Shown: piece after piece, positions 28,494 to 36,799 of the stretch | Layout of the letters: every line of letters starts with the position of its first letter | How positions within the stretch are numbered: position 1 is the first letter of the stretch | Virus record (IMG/VR): IMGVR_UViG_3300042367_000228 | Location: 186,001-250,000 of that record | DNA: 64,000 bases | Source of the DNA: a virus | Direction: 5' to 3' (one strand) | Translations under genes and position numbers: made by a program | Notes under the pieces: model-generated | Told to the model about the DNA's origin: nothing | The model's database searches: none | The model's input: the letters and a program-made list of their open reading frames with translations, nothing else

Positions 28494-29213
28494 ATGCCAT
28501 TAATTTCTATTTTTAAATCACCAATAATTGAATTCTTAACAACAGCAGAATTTGCAGACGTATTAATACCTCCTGCACCTGCTAATAAGTTTATTCCAGA
28601 TTGGTACAAATCTATCCCGTCACATTCTAAATCTAAGAGAGATGTAACCGGTGCACTAGCAATGACTGCTAAAAAATGTTTACCAATGTTAGACGCTATG
28701 ACACACGGTTATATTATCCCGTTAGCAGGAGATGTTCATATTAGAACAAACGACGATGCGTCATTAATTGATATTACCGAAAATCAGTTTATTAAACAAA
28801 CAGAAGAACATTCACAAGAGCAAGTAAGTCCTAATTTTCCATTTCCTAAAAAGCATTTAGTTAAGTTTATTAATCATTTTGTGATTAAAACTCCTCCCGG
28901 ATATTCATGTTTGTTTGTTTCTCCTATTAATCATTTAGAAACAAGATTTACAACATTAGGTGCAGTAGTTGATACTGATAAGTATGATAGAGAAATAAAT
29001 TTTCCTACAGTATGGATGGCTAATAATTATGATGACACTGTGCTAGCCGGAACTCCTATAATTCAATGTATTCCATTTAAACGTAGTACAACAATTGAAA
29101 AATATGAAGTACGACCATATACACCTGCAGAATGGCATAATCGAGAAGTTACACGATTAAAACAATCAAATCAATTGAGTTATTATGTTAAAAATCTTAG
29201 AGTAAAAAAATAA
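28494..29213 (+). CDS. Unknown protein, first of a tandem paralogous pair (DUF6065-like)
   Basis: 239 residues. KKCLPMLDAMTHGYIIPLAG, then VIKTPPGYSCLFVSP, VVDTDKYDREINFP and AGTPIIQCIPFKR form an ordered set shared with the next gene. The pattern resembles DUF6065-type proteins of unknown role (from memory). No catalytic motif is clear. The final codon overlaps the next start (TAATG). Confidence 0.6.
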   Translation: MPLISIFKSPIIEFLTTAEFADVLIPPAPANKFIPDWYKSIPSHSKSKRDVTGALAMTAKKCLPMLDAMTHGYIIPLAGDVHIRTNDDASLIDITENQFIKQTEEHSQEQVSPNFPFPKKHLVKFINHFVIKTPPGYSCLFVSPINHLETRFTTLGAVVDTDKYDREINFPTVWMANNYDDTVLAGTPIIQCIPFKRSTTIEKYEVRPYTPAEWHNREVTRLKQSNQLSYYVKNLRVKK

Positions 29214-29965
29214 TGCCAATATTATCTAGTATTAAATCAATGATTGTTGATATAGTAAATCCTCAACCTATGATTAAATTTAAATGCGATGTACCGGGAT
29301 ACGAAATTGGACAACCGGTTTGCCGTGCGATGGACGTAAAACCTGAATGGCTAGTTAATCAGATTAAAACTGCTGAAAAAAACAAGACTGTTAAATTTTC
29401 AGCATGTCCCGGAATGCATGATTATTATCGAGCTGGGTATATTATTCCAGCATGGGAAGATTTTGAAATTATAGTTACTAATAAAAAAGCAAATATTATT
29501 ATCGGAACCGGACACAATGCAGTATCTAAATCATTCGAACAAATGGACTACCGAGTAGTTGCAGGAGCTGCAAATATCGATGATGATATTGCGCATCATG
29601 CATTAAAGCTACCGTGCCCGTGGAAGGTATTTACTAAACCCGGGTATTCGGCATTTGTAATGCCTGCATTGTATCATTCTCCTTTTTTAAGAGATTTATT
29701 TTTATATCCCGGAATTAACGATTATGACGCGTATCACACTATTAACGTAATGTTTTCTCCATTAAGAGAAATGCATGTTAAGATATACGCAGGTACTCCA
29801 ATGTTGCAAGTAATCCCTTATAAACGAGAAACCATTACTGCCGAAGTTGGGTTAATCACTCAACAAGAAAATGGAATTGCAAATTTTACATACAGAACTA
29901 AAGCACCTGGGTTTTATAGAAAATGGCTTTATAAAAAGAAAACTACGGAAATTAATTACATTTAA
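29213..29965 (+). CDS. Unknown protein, second of the tandem pair
   Basis: 250 residues. It shares with its neighbour ACPGMHDYYRAGYIIPAWED (versus CLPMLDAMTHGYIIPLAGD), TKPGYSAFVMPALYH (versus TPPGYSCLFVSPINH) and YAGTPMLQVIPYKRE (versus LAGTPIIQCIPFKRS). This indicates an old duplication. Starts inside the preceding stop codon. It converges with the minus-strand gene ending at 29962, overlapping by 4 bp. Confidence 0.6.
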   Translation: MPILSSIKSMIVDIVNPQPMIKFKCDVPGYEIGQPVCRAMDVKPEWLVNQIKTAEKNKTVKFSACPGMHDYYRAGYIIPAWEDFEIIVTNKKANIIIGTGHNAVSKSFEQMDYRVVAGAANIDDDIAHHALKLPCPWKVFTKPGYSAFVMPALYHSPFLRDLFLYPGINDYDAYHTINVMFSPLREMHVKIYAGTPMLQVIPYKRETITAEVGLITQQENGIANFTYRTKAPGFYRKWLYKKKTTEINYI

Positions 29966-31167
29966 CCAATCTTTAACAAAATAGTATCTTCATTAATGCG
30001 ACCGGTCAATTTAGTATCAGTTGCATTAATATCTTCTATAAACTTCCTTAACATTATTTTATTAGCAGCTTTAAACTCTTTAAGTTTTTCTTCTGGCTTA
30101 CGTATAGTCTTTTGAATACTCTTATGCTCATCATAACCTAAAATTGCAGCACCTTTTACAGTTAAAGGTCCTGTCATTTCATCTGCTATAAACTTACCTA
30201 ATTTTCTATTCTTAGTGTTGTATACCCATAATTCTTTAGCACCTATAATTTCTGTAGGATTAATAGAAACAAGTTTTAATGGTTCGAACGTTTTTAAGTA
30301 TTTTAATTTTTCAACTAGTTTATCTTTTGGTACAGATTTTTTAGCACGCGGTGCTTTGTTAACTTTACTTTCTTCAATTAACATAGTACACGCAGATTCG
30401 ACTTCTTTGTAAAATGCAATTAAACTTTTAATTTCTCGTTTACTTTTATGATTATATGCTTCTTGTAACTGTTCATACGCATCGTGCTTTTCTTCATCAG
30501 CAGGTTTACCAGCAGCAAGTTCTTCTAATTCCAACAAATTACGCGAGTACATGTCTTTAATAATACGTGCATGCGCTGCTTTTGCTTCCTTAGCTTTAAG
30601 CGCATTTATTACTTTAATAGCTTTAGGATCAAACGTAGCTGTGTTAGTTATCCATTGGTCTACAGCATCTTCAATGACTTCTGTCATACCAATTGCGGCT
30701 TCTTTTACACGAGCTTGTATATTAATAACTGCAGCTGGCTTTTTAACTTCACTTTCTTCATCTGGTTCAATGTCTACTTCACCTGCTTCAATTGTAGCAG
30801 CAATAGCATCTCTTAGCCAAGCAGCCGCATCTCTTCCGTTATTAAAAGTGTCATGAACAGCTGGCATACCTCTGAGGAGACAAGAAGCAATAGAACCCAT
30901 AGTAGTACTTGTGCGCCAATCTTTAGTAGCTTTATAAGTGTTAATATATTCTGTGTTACAGCCATTTAGTGTCATCCATTTAACAACTGCAGGTTTTAAA
31001 TCTTTTACGCTAAACTGCAGGTTATAGTATTGCATAGCGTTATGCCATTTTTTTCTATATTCAGTAGGCGTCCAATCTTCCCAGTTGTCCCAAACAGGAC
31101 TGCTATCCTTTTTAGCATTTTCACGTATTGTAACAGAGGTTACTTTTGTTTTTTTCTTAAGTGCCAT
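29962..31167 (-). CDS. Conserved phage protein of unknown function (401 aa)
   Basis: The C-terminal ~90 residues are the most structured part (AKELWVYNTKNRKLGKFIAD, then MTGPLTVKGAAILGYD and SIQKTIRKPEEKL). The middle is Lys/Glu/Ala-rich and probably helical (residues ~140-280). No enzyme motif is visible. I recognise this C-terminal pattern as common in T4-like marine phages, but its role is unknown. It heads a minus-strand run after the 266-residue gene. Confidence 0.6.
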   Translation of the reverse strand: MALKKKTKVTSVTIRENAKKDSSPVWDNWEDWTPTEYRKKWHNAMQYYNLQFSVKDLKPAVVKWMTLNGCNTEYINTYKATKDWRTSTTMGSIASCLLRGMPAVHDTFNNGRDAAAWLRDAIAATIEAGEVDIEPDEESEVKKPAAVINIQARVKEAAIGMTEVIEDAVDQWITNTATFDPKAIKVINALKAKEAKAAHARIIKDMYSRNLLELEELAAGKPADEEKHDAYEQLQEAYNHKSKREIKSLIAFYKEVESACTMLIEESKVNKAPRAKKSVPKDKLVEKLKYLKTFEPLKLVSINPTEIIGAKELWVYNTKNRKLGKFIADEMTGPLTVKGAAILGYDEHKSIQKTIRKPEEKLKEFKAANKIMLRKFIEDINATDTKLTGRINEDTILLKIG

Positions 31168-31174
31168 ATTATTC

Positions 31175-31975
31175 CTATGTCCACATGTGATGTCTAACTT
31201 TAATGAGTCTAATCATCATATCTTCGTCTTCTTGTTCTTGTGCTAATTCAATATCATTACTAAGCATTAATAATTTTAATGATTTTTCTTCTTCCTCTTT
31301 AGTACGGTTATTGTTAAACATTGTACCATACTTTTCTTCTTCGTAATTGTAAAAATCACCAAGACCTGATTCGTCTATTGGATCTTTACGTTTAGGATAT
31401 TCTTCAGTCCACCATAAGTACAATTTTTTTATTTCAATTGCAGCAAGTGCTTGTGGAGATAGATCATAATGTGTTTTATCTTTATTTTCGTAAACTAACT
31501 CTGATGCCCAATCTAAGTAATCTAAACCAGCTTGTTTACTACGCCATGATCTCCAATGAAAGTTTGGAACATTGTACTTTTCGTATTGTGCTTTATCATC
31601 CCAACGAATAAAATTCCAAGCAAGTTCAACTTCAACAAAGTCAACTAGTTCATTAAACATACAAGGTAAAAATCTATAACCAACATCACACCAGTCACCT
31701 GGTTTAATGTCTTTAGGATGTGCAGTTAACCCGTGTGTACGACTAACCCATCTGTTTTCAACATAATATTTAATATTGTAAAAAGTATCTGATGGAAACA
31801 TAACAATATCTTGAAGTTTATCAAGTAGTTCTTCTGCAATCCAAAAGCGAAGTGGGTGGGTGGCCTTTGCAAGTTTTTGAATAGAGACCCACCCTTCACT
31901 AGACTCATATTCTGGATATTTTGTACCGCGGATCCAATCCGCAAAATCACCGCATGACCAATAGTTACTTCTCAT
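31175..31975 (-). CDS. Trp/acid-rich conserved phage protein of unknown function
   Basis: 266 residues, rich in Trp and acidic residues (MRSNYWSCGDFADWIRGTKY; HWRSWRSKQAGLDYLDWASE; EIKKLYLWWTEEYPKRKD). A charged coiled tail ends in LIKVRHHMWT. No known domain is assigned. It lies 4 bases after the MazG-like gene in the same operon. Confidence 0.6.
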   Translation of the reverse strand: MRSNYWSCGDFADWIRGTKYPEYESSEGWVSIQKLAKATHPLRFWIAEELLDKLQDIVMFPSDTFYNIKYYVENRWVSRTHGLTAHPKDIKPGDWCDVGYRFLPCMFNELVDFVEVELAWNFIRWDDKAQYEKYNVPNFHWRSWRSKQAGLDYLDWASELVYENKDKTHYDLSPQALAAIEIKKLYLWWTEEYPKRKDPIDESGLGDFYNYEEEKYGTMFNNNRTKEEEEKSLKLLMLSNDIELAQEQEDEDMMIRLIKVRHHMWT

Positions 31976-31979
31976 TTGT

Positions 31980-32495
31980 TTATCCTCTTGTTAAAAATGG
32001 TGTTAGTTCAGGAGCGGAATATGTAGCTGGTTTTAGAACCTTGCCATCTTCCCTTTTAATAACTTTACCAGTCGCTGGATCTACTTTAGACATATTTGAT
32101 CTAATTACTTCATTCCATGCACCTTCGGCATCTGCACCTAATGAATGTAACGCGCCTACAACTACAACTAAAATATCAATCAATGCATCAAGTTGTTCAA
32201 CTTTATCATCTTGATCAACTGCGTCCTGTAGTTCTTGTACTTCTTCTTTGATTAAGTCTAAGTACATATTATATTGTGATTTGTTATAATTGTCAACTGT
32301 TTGATCACCGGCAATCATAAATTTTTCTTGGTCTTTGAAAATAGACATAGTGTTCCTCTTGGTTTGTTTTTGTATCTGCTTTATTTTTTCTTGTGTTGCT
32401 CGTAAATCTTCTATAATTAATTTATCTAGTTCGTAAGTTATCTCTTTTTTTAGATCTTTTAATATACGTTCTTCAATAGTTGGTTTACGTTTCAT
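31980..32495 (-). CDS. MazG-like nucleotide pyrophosphohydrolase with N-terminal helical extension
   Basis: 171 residues from the ATG at 32495, chosen because it overlaps the stop of the Imm-like gene (ATGA). An internal in-frame ATG at 32348 has a better SD (AGAGGAAC) and would give a 122-residue enzyme alone. The core has DLIKEEVQELQDAV, EQLDALIDILVVVVG and SNMSKVDPATGKVIKREDGK, the MazG/PRA-PH all-alpha motif (ExxE12-28ExxD). Such enzymes hydrolyse (d)NTPs and clean dNTP pools or alter ppGpp signalling. The first ~49 residues are Lys/Glu-rich coiled coil. Confidence 0.75.
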   Translation of the reverse strand: MKRKPTIEERILKDLKKEITYELDKLIIEDLRATQEKIKQIQKQTKRNTMSIFKDQEKFMIAGDQTVDNYNKSQYNMYLDLIKEEVQELQDAVDQDDKVEQLDALIDILVVVVGALHSLGADAEGAWNEVIRSNMSKVDPATGKVIKREDGKVLKPATYSAPELTPFLTRG

Positions 32496-32686
32496 CTTCT
32501 TACGTTGTCTGTGAATGCCCAGCCTAAGCAAATAATCCATATTACTACAGACCAGCCGGCTAAGAAGTTAAAAATAAAAATTGGCATAAAATTATTATGT
32601 CCACGTTCGCTTGCTATAAGTGTCGGAGCAAAGTATATAAAAAATGTCAATATTGCCGCAAACAGGATTATAATATCAATCATCAT
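32492..32686 (-). CDS. Superinfection immunity (Imm-like) membrane protein
   Basis: 64 residues. Two hydrophobic helices. YFAPTLIASERGHNNFMPIF followed by NFLAGWSVVIWIICLGWAF fits the superinfection-immunity family (T4 Imm): YFLPTIIAxxRxHxNxxxIxxLNxxxGWTxxGWIxALxWA. T4 Imm sits in the inner membrane and blocks DNA injection by a second phage. It overlaps both neighbours. Confidence 0.8.
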   Translation of the reverse strand: MMIDIIILFAAILTFFIYFAPTLIASERGHNNFMPIFIFNFLAGWSVVIWIICLGWAFTDNVRR

Positions 32687-32774
32687 CTTCCGGTTCCATT
32701 GCTGAGTATATTAACGCGCATTCTTCTAACATTTTAAATTCTCTTTGCATACTTGTCAATTCTTCTTCATTCAT
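32676..32774 (-). CDS. Very small acidic protein (32 aa)
   Basis: ATG at 32774 overlaps the stop of the upstream zinc-ribbon gene. The protein (MNEEELTSMQREFKMLEECA and an EPEDDD end) stops 11 bases inside the Imm-like gene. The unbroken chain of overlaps (32958/32961, 32767/32774, 32676/32686, 32492/32495) supports it as a real coupled gene. Function unknown. Confidence 0.5.
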   Translation of the reverse strand: MNEEELTSMQREFKMLEECALIYSAMEPEDDD

Positions 32775-32961
32775 TTTTAATGTCTTTAGTTAGGGTTGGT
32801 GTAACACATCCAACTGGTTTAGGTCGGACGTATGGTTCTTTTATAAACTCTACGTGGCAATCCACGCATATAAACATATCCCTAGATACTATTATTAGCA
32901 TCCCAGCGCCGCAACGCGGACACTGGTTCCCTGTTACTTCATCATATGACTGTGTGGTCAT
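32767..32961 (-). CDS. Zinc-ribbon protein
   Basis: 64 residues. CPRCGAGMLIIVSRDMFICVDC gives CxxC-x15-CxxC, a single zinc ribbon of the kind found in small nucleic-acid-binding proteins. The tail is basic and proline-containing. It overlaps the ligase stop by 4 bp and so is translationally coupled to it. Confidence 0.65.
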   Translation of the reverse strand: MTTQSYDEVTGNQCPRCGAGMLIIVSRDMFICVDCHVEFIKEPYVRPKPVGCVTPTLTKDIKNE

Positions 32962-34316
32962 TTAGTCTTTCCCATTGCACTATCAAACTGATCCTGAACT
33001 CTTTCTAATGAATCAGCTTCTGTTTTGTCTTTACGGAATTCTACAAATCTTGGTAAAAACAAACTGTAATACACATTGCTTGATGTTGGCGGCATAATGT
33101 TGTTGGATCTAACTGTTACAATTGTTCCATATAATTCATCTTTGCGATTAAAGATGTCTTTACGTAAATCATCTGTAAATCCTGATACGTTAACTACTAA
33201 CTTGCTATCTGATGATTGACATGTAATAGATCCAAACAATGCAGCATTCTTACCATTACCTTCTGTAAATGCTACAATTTCTAAATCAACATCTACTTCA
33301 AGTTTAAGTTTAACTTGATCTTTGCTTGTACCGTCACGCCATTTAGCATCTGGACGTTTAATAATAGTACCTTCAAGTCCTTGTTCTACTAACTCAAGAT
33401 AATGGTTAAATGCTTCTTCCCATGAAAACACTAATTTTGTTTCAATCATTTGTACATGTTGTGGATCAGTTACTGCTTGCGATGCAACTTGATTTTTTAA
33501 TGGATAGTATCTATCAGCATATTCTACAGTGCCTTTACCTTTTGGTACAGCTTCAGATAACGGAATTTGATCCCATATTAAAAATAAAGGTTCTTCATTT
33601 TCAGCAAACGAACCACCATCTGCTATACTGTTTAAGATACCATTGCCTATTTCACGTGGCAAAATAACACCATCACGCTTTACAACAAGTTCACCATGTG
33701 TTTGTGTATTACAATGCATTTTACGTTGCATGTAATCAATGATGTTTTTAAACGGTTCTAATGGCATTGGATTACCACTTCTGCTTAATAACTCAATAGA
33801 CAAGTCTTCATAGAAGTTAGCATTGATATACATGCCATCTGCTTTTAACTGTGAATACACGCCTTTAGACCATGGCCAAGTATCAAGTTTAACATGTTTA
33901 GGTAATGAGCAACGTTGATATGGAAACTCTGGAATTAATCCTTTCCATACTTTATTTACTGTAGCTGCTTGTACACCGCAACGTAAGTCTTTATTTATAA
34001 CTTTGATAACGACTTGTGCATCACTTTCTGTTACAGATTCTAAAATATTTTTAAGATGATCAATGCCTGCGTAACCTGTATAAGTACGGTCAGCTAATGC
34101 ATGTAAGTGAACAATAGCTTCGTCAAGAAGCATTGTAGGTGTTCCTGTATTAGGAATGTAATCAGGAATTTTTTTGATGTTAAAAGGAAGTAATTTATTA
34201 GTGGCACAAAAGCACACATCTTTCAATAATTCATTAGTGCTATTGTTTTTAAGAATGTCAATTTTGCTGTTAGTTTTTGGTTCATTAGCTAACTGTTCTA
34301 AAATTGCAGTGATCAT
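32958..34316 (-). CDS. 30: ATP-dependent DNA ligase, T4 gp30-like
   Basis: 452 residues, similar to T4 ligase. Motif I is SQLKADGMY with the adenylated Lys at about 158. HGELVVKRDG and PLFLIWDQIP correspond to motifs III/IIIa, EGTIIKRPDAKWRDG to motif IV, and QVKLKLEVDVDLEIVAF to motif V. The N-terminal ~120 residues (DLRCGVQAATVNKVWKGLIP) match the ligase N-terminal domain. It seals Okazaki-fragment and repair nicks. A consensus promoter lies upstream and it heads the overlapping operon down to 31980. Confidence 0.9.
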   Translation of the reverse strand: MITAILEQLANEPKTNSKIDILKNNSTNELLKDVCFCATNKLLPFNIKKIPDYIPNTGTPTMLLDEAIVHLHALADRTYTGYAGIDHLKNILESVTESDAQVVIKVINKDLRCGVQAATVNKVWKGLIPEFPYQRCSLPKHVKLDTWPWSKGVYSQLKADGMYINANFYEDLSIELLSRSGNPMPLEPFKNIIDYMQRKMHCNTQTHGELVVKRDGVILPREIGNGILNSIADGGSFAENEEPLFLIWDQIPLSEAVPKGKGTVEYADRYYPLKNQVASQAVTDPQHVQMIETKLVFSWEEAFNHYLELVEQGLEGTIIKRPDAKWRDGTSKDQVKLKLEVDVDLEIVAFTEGNGKNAALFGSITCQSSDSKLVVNVSGFTDDLRKDIFNRKDELYGTIVTVRSNNIMPPTSSNVYYSLFLPRFVEFRKDKTEADSLERVQDQFDSAMGKTK

Positions 34317-34345
34317 GTGTACTCCTAGTAATTAATTAAAATGCT

Positions 34346-34374
34346 ATTATACAACAGTACACATAACTTGTCAA
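34346..34374 (-). promoter_or_regulatory. Sigma70-like promoter for the ligase operon
   Basis: TTGACA (34374-34369), 17 bases, TATAAT (34351-34346), 30 bases upstream of the ligase start. Confidence 0.85.
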
Positions 34375-34380
34375 CTGATT

Positions 34381-35049
34381 TTACATATAATGTGCTCTAT
34401 GCACTGCATCTGTATAACCAACATCAATTACAACTGGTTTACCGTTAAATATACCCCAATTAGCTGTTCTTACGAAGTCAAATAACCCGATATTAAAATT
34501 AACTGCAAGCTCAGTTAATGCCTGTGCATATTCTTCGCATAACTCAACATCTTCGTCTGTGTAATTAAAGCGTTCTGATTGTAATTCACGGATAACTTCA
34601 TTGTGACTTAATATCAGACCTTTTGCATCGGTACTAGCTGCTGCCATTGAAACTAATAACTGTAATGTACCGCACTTCATTATGTTACACAATTGTTTTT
34701 CAGTAGCTTTCTGTGCTTTTTCCATATGAATCCAAACAGGAGCATCATGCGCTTCGTCATAATCAATAATTGGAATAGTAATACCTAATTGTTGCACATA
34801 ACCATCATCTAATATATTTGCTTCTGCTTTGTTTTGTGCCATGCCTTTTATATTATGGGCAACTTTAAGAACAGTAGTCCTACCTAGGTATTCTATTTCA
34901 AATGCAGTCCTTGATGAGCCCCTGCCTAACTTTTGAGCTCGTGCTGCAGTATAATCCATTCTTTTTTTGTAAGTGTTATCCGGAGTAAATACATTGCTAT
35001 CCCAATCCGGAGGTAAGGGAGCTTCGTTGAGTAATTCTGATATTTTCAT
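34381..35049 (-). CDS. Protein-kinase-fold-like protein with capsid-targeting-type N-terminus
   Basis: 222 residues. The N-terminus MKISELLNE|APLPPD matches the T4 internal-head-protein signal (MKTYQEFIAEA) and the prohead-protease site L/I-x-E|A. After it, LGRGSSRTAFEIEYLGRTTVLKVAHN resembles a kinase glycine loop and VAIK strand, KAEANIL an alpha-C Glu, WIHMEKA a hinge, and NWGIFNGKPVVIDVGYTD a catalytic-loop/DFG-like end. Canonical HRD is not seen, so it may be a pseudokinase or an atypical kinase. An injected modifier, analogous to T4 Alt, is inferred. Confidence 0.55.
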   Translation of the reverse strand: MKISELLNEAPLPPDWDSNVFTPDNTYKKRMDYTAARAQKLGRGSSRTAFEIEYLGRTTVLKVAHNIKGMAQNKAEANILDDGYVQQLGITIPIIDYDEAHDAPVWIHMEKAQKATEKQLCNIMKCGTLQLLVSMAAASTDAKGLILSHNEVIRELQSERFNYTDEDVELCEEYAQALTELAVNFNIGLFDFVRTANWGIFNGKPVVIDVGYTDAVHRAHYM

Positions 35050-35057
35050 ACTATTAT

Positions 35058-35150
35058 TTAGTCATCACAATCTAATAAAACCATTAATGTTATAATTGTA
35101 AAAATTATCGCAATCATTACTGCTCCAAATTCGTCTGCTATGTTAACCAT
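35058..35150 (-). CDS. Tiny single-span membrane protein (30 aa)
   Basis: ATG at 35150 with a strong SD (GGGGGAA, 4 bases upstream). The peptide begins MVNIADEFGAVMIAIIFTII and ends in LLDCDD: one transmembrane helix. It lies between a terminator and the kinase-like gene. Function unknown. Confidence 0.5.
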   Translation of the reverse strand: MVNIADEFGAVMIAIIFTIITLMVLLDCDD

Positions 35151-35167
35151 ACTTTTCCCCCTTAGAC

Positions 35168-35195
35168 AAGAAAGGGGACCTAAGTCCCCTTTCTT
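35168..35195. terminator. Strong hairpin terminator
   Basis: AAGAAAGGGGAC-ctaa-GTCCCCTTTCTT: a perfect 12-bp stem with a 4-base loop. It ends the ClpP/lipoprotein transcript on the minus strand. Confidence 0.85.
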
Positions 35196-35254
35196 AAAGT
35201 ACTTAACTATTAATATTTATTAAGCAGATAAGTCTTGTTTTAGAAATTTTGAAT

Positions 35255-35428
35255 TTATCTTTCTTTGTGATGTTCTAAAGGAAGATGATGTCCTGGATGT
35301 TTGTAGTGTCGCTTGTAGTAGTGATCAAAGTTACCATCACGTAAATACTCACGATGTACAGGCTGTTCAGTACAGCCTGTAGTTAAATATGCCGCTAAAA
35401 ATATACTAGCGACGAGTAATAATTTCAT
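35255..35428 (-). CDS. Small histidine-rich lipoprotein
   Basis: 57 residues from the ATG at 35428, inside the 3' end of clpP. Signal peptide [19 protein letters not shown] with a lipobox (L-T-T-G-C), then a short exported tail ending [20 protein letters not shown]. Histidines could bind metal. Size and lipobox would also suit an outer-membrane spanin subunit, but no partner is seen. Two earlier in-frame Met codons exist (35440, 35461). Confidence 0.6.
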   Translation of the reverse strand: MKLLLVASIFLAAYLTTGCTEQPVHREYLRDGNFDHYYKRHYKHPGHHLPLEHHKER

Positions 35429-35987
35429 CAACAAGTCCATAATCCACACTCTCTTGAGCACTCATAAAATAGTCACGACTCATATCTTGTTTGAGTTTAT
35501 CAAACGATTGACCAGTATTTTTTACATACACTTCTGTTAAGTAGGTATTTAACTTCAATGTTTCTTCAAGTGCAATTTGCATGTCAATAGCAGTACCGCG
35601 TGTACCTGAACTAACTTGATGGATCATGTGTCTTGCGCTTGGAAGAATTTTACGTTTACCTTTAGCACCTGAGCTAGCAAGTAAGCTACCCATGCTGCAT
35701 GCTTGACCCATTACAATAGTTGAAACATCAGGTTTGATAAAGTTCATTGTATCAAGAATAGCAAGTCCTGCCGTAACTGAACCGCCTGGACTGTTAATAA
35801 AGAAACTAATATCTTCGTTGCCTTGACTTTCTAAAAAAAGCAACTGAGCAACAATAATACTTGCAGAATGCTCGTTAACATCTGAATCAAGCATAAGAAT
35901 TCTATCTTTAAGCAATCGCGAATAAATGTCATAGGATCGTTCGCCTTTTGCTTCTGACTCTACAACCATTGGGATTAAAGCTGGCAT
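35406..35987 (-). CDS. clpP: ClpP-type serine protease
   Basis: 193 residues, the family length. Catalytic triad: Ser98 in [10 protein letters not shown], His123 in [10 protein letters not shown], Asp172 in [22 protein letters not shown] and the C-terminal VDYGLVDEI are also typical. ClpP forms a barrel protease fed by AAA+ unfoldases. A phage copy may redirect host proteolysis or act in virion maturation; no Clp ATPase is in the window. It has its own consensus promoter. Confidence 0.93.
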   Translation of the reverse strand: MPALIPMVVESEAKGERSYDIYSRLLKDRILMLDSDVNEHSASIIVAQLLFLESQGNEDISFFINSPGGSVTAGLAILDTMNFIKPDVSTIVMGQACSMGSLLASSGAKGKRKILPSARHMIHQVSSGTRGTAIDMQIALEETLKLNTYLTEVYVKNTGQSFDKLKQDMSRDYFMSAQESVDYGLVDEIITRR

Positions 35988-36020
35988 ATATGTATCTCCT
36001 TGTTAAGTAATAAAAATATA

Positions 36021-36049
36021 ATTATACAGTAAATGTTACAGTTTGTCAA
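36021..36049 (-). promoter_or_regulatory. Sigma70-like promoter for clpP
   Basis: TTGACA (36049-36044), 17 bases, TATAAT (36026-36021). It lies 34 bases upstream of the clpP start. Confidence 0.85.
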
Positions 36050-36051
36050 CA

Positions 36052-36285
36052 CTAACGTTTAGCGTTGACAACCGTAATATCAGGTCCATTACTAACAAAA
36101 CTTAGTTGTCCCATATATCCTTCAAACTGATGACCATTCCACTCAAGATGTAATTTAACATTTTTATCAATTACTACGTTAAGGTGTTTCTTTTCCTTAA
36201 ACGATGCAACCTCTGCAACCATCTTTTTACCGTTATCTTCACAGATAATTTCGCATGTGTCATCTACATATTCTCGTCTTTGCAT
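36052..36285 (-). CDS. Small beta-rich protein of unknown function
   Basis: 77 residues (MQRREYVDDTCEIICEDNGK, ending TVVNAKR). Alternating beta strands and many charges. Its ATG overlaps the stop of the preceding small gene (TAATG). No family recognised. Confidence 0.5.
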   Translation of the reverse strand: MQRREYVDDTCEIICEDNGKKMVAEVASFKEKKHLNVVIDKNVKLHLEWNGHQFEGYMGQLSFVSNGPDITVVNAKR

Positions 36286-36449
36286 TATTCCCCCGATACA
36301 GCGTTATGAAGTTCGACTAGTTGTGCTTCTAATGTTGCAATGTAGTTTTCAAGTTTATCAATGTGATCTGCAACTTGAGTTAAAAAAGTGTTAGTATTAG
36401 TTGATGTTGTTCTAATCATCTCACTAATTGAAATTTTTTCTTCTGTCAT
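36285..36449 (-). CDS. Small coiled-coil protein (54 aa)
   Basis: ATG at 36449 (MTEEKISISEMIRTTSTNTN). The second half is a heptad-like helix (LTQVADHIDKLENYIATLEA). It is joined to its downstream neighbour by a TAATG overlap, and AAAGGAT precedes the start. Possibly an oligomerising partner of the adjacent regulator. Confidence 0.5.
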   Translation of the reverse strand: MTEEKISISEMIRTTSTNTNTFLTQVADHIDKLENYIATLEAQLVELHNAVSGE

Positions 36450-36457
36450 AATATCCT

Positions 36458-36790
36458 TTATAGTTGAATGTTAAGTTCAGTTACTTTTTTAGTTATAGTA
36501 TTACGACCATACCCTAAAACTATAGCTGTTTCTTGACGTCTATTTTCATTAAACTCAAGTGCAGTTTTGATTAACACATGTTCTGCATCAGCTCCGATAT
36601 TTTTAATCGCAGGATCTTTATTAACTAACAATTGAATAACTTCGGCACGCAATAAATCTTTCCAAGATTTATTAGGACCGGTTACAAGTTGTTGATAGTC
36701 TTTTACTTGACTTTCGAGAGATTTAATTTTGTCTTCTAGCCCGTTAATATAATCGTCAATTTGTGCTAGAGTTAAATTTTTTGTATCCAT
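36458..36790 (-). CDS. Fis/NtrC-type helix-turn-helix DNA-binding protein
   Basis: 110 residues. The N-terminal ~35 residues are coiled coil (LAQIDDYINGLEDKIKSLES). The C-terminal 38 residues (LIKTALEFNENRRQETAIVL, GYGRNTITKKVTELNI) match the HTH_8/Fis motif (ALxxTxGNxxxAAxLLGxxRNTLxxKLxELxI). Probable transcription regulator or nucleoid-type DNA binder; target unknown. It sits within the metabolic minus-strand operon. Confidence 0.7.
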   Translation of the reverse strand: MDTKNLTLAQIDDYINGLEDKIKSLESQVKDYQQLVTGPNKSWKDLLRAEVIQLLVNKDPAIKNIGADAEHVLIKTALEFNENRRQETAIVLGYGRNTITKKVTELNIQL

Positions 36791-36799
36791 AATAACTCC

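Noticed and set aside
30551-30856. Plus-strand open frames inside the 401-residue gene
   Set aside because: They are shadows of a well-supported minus-strand gene with overlap-type operon spacing.
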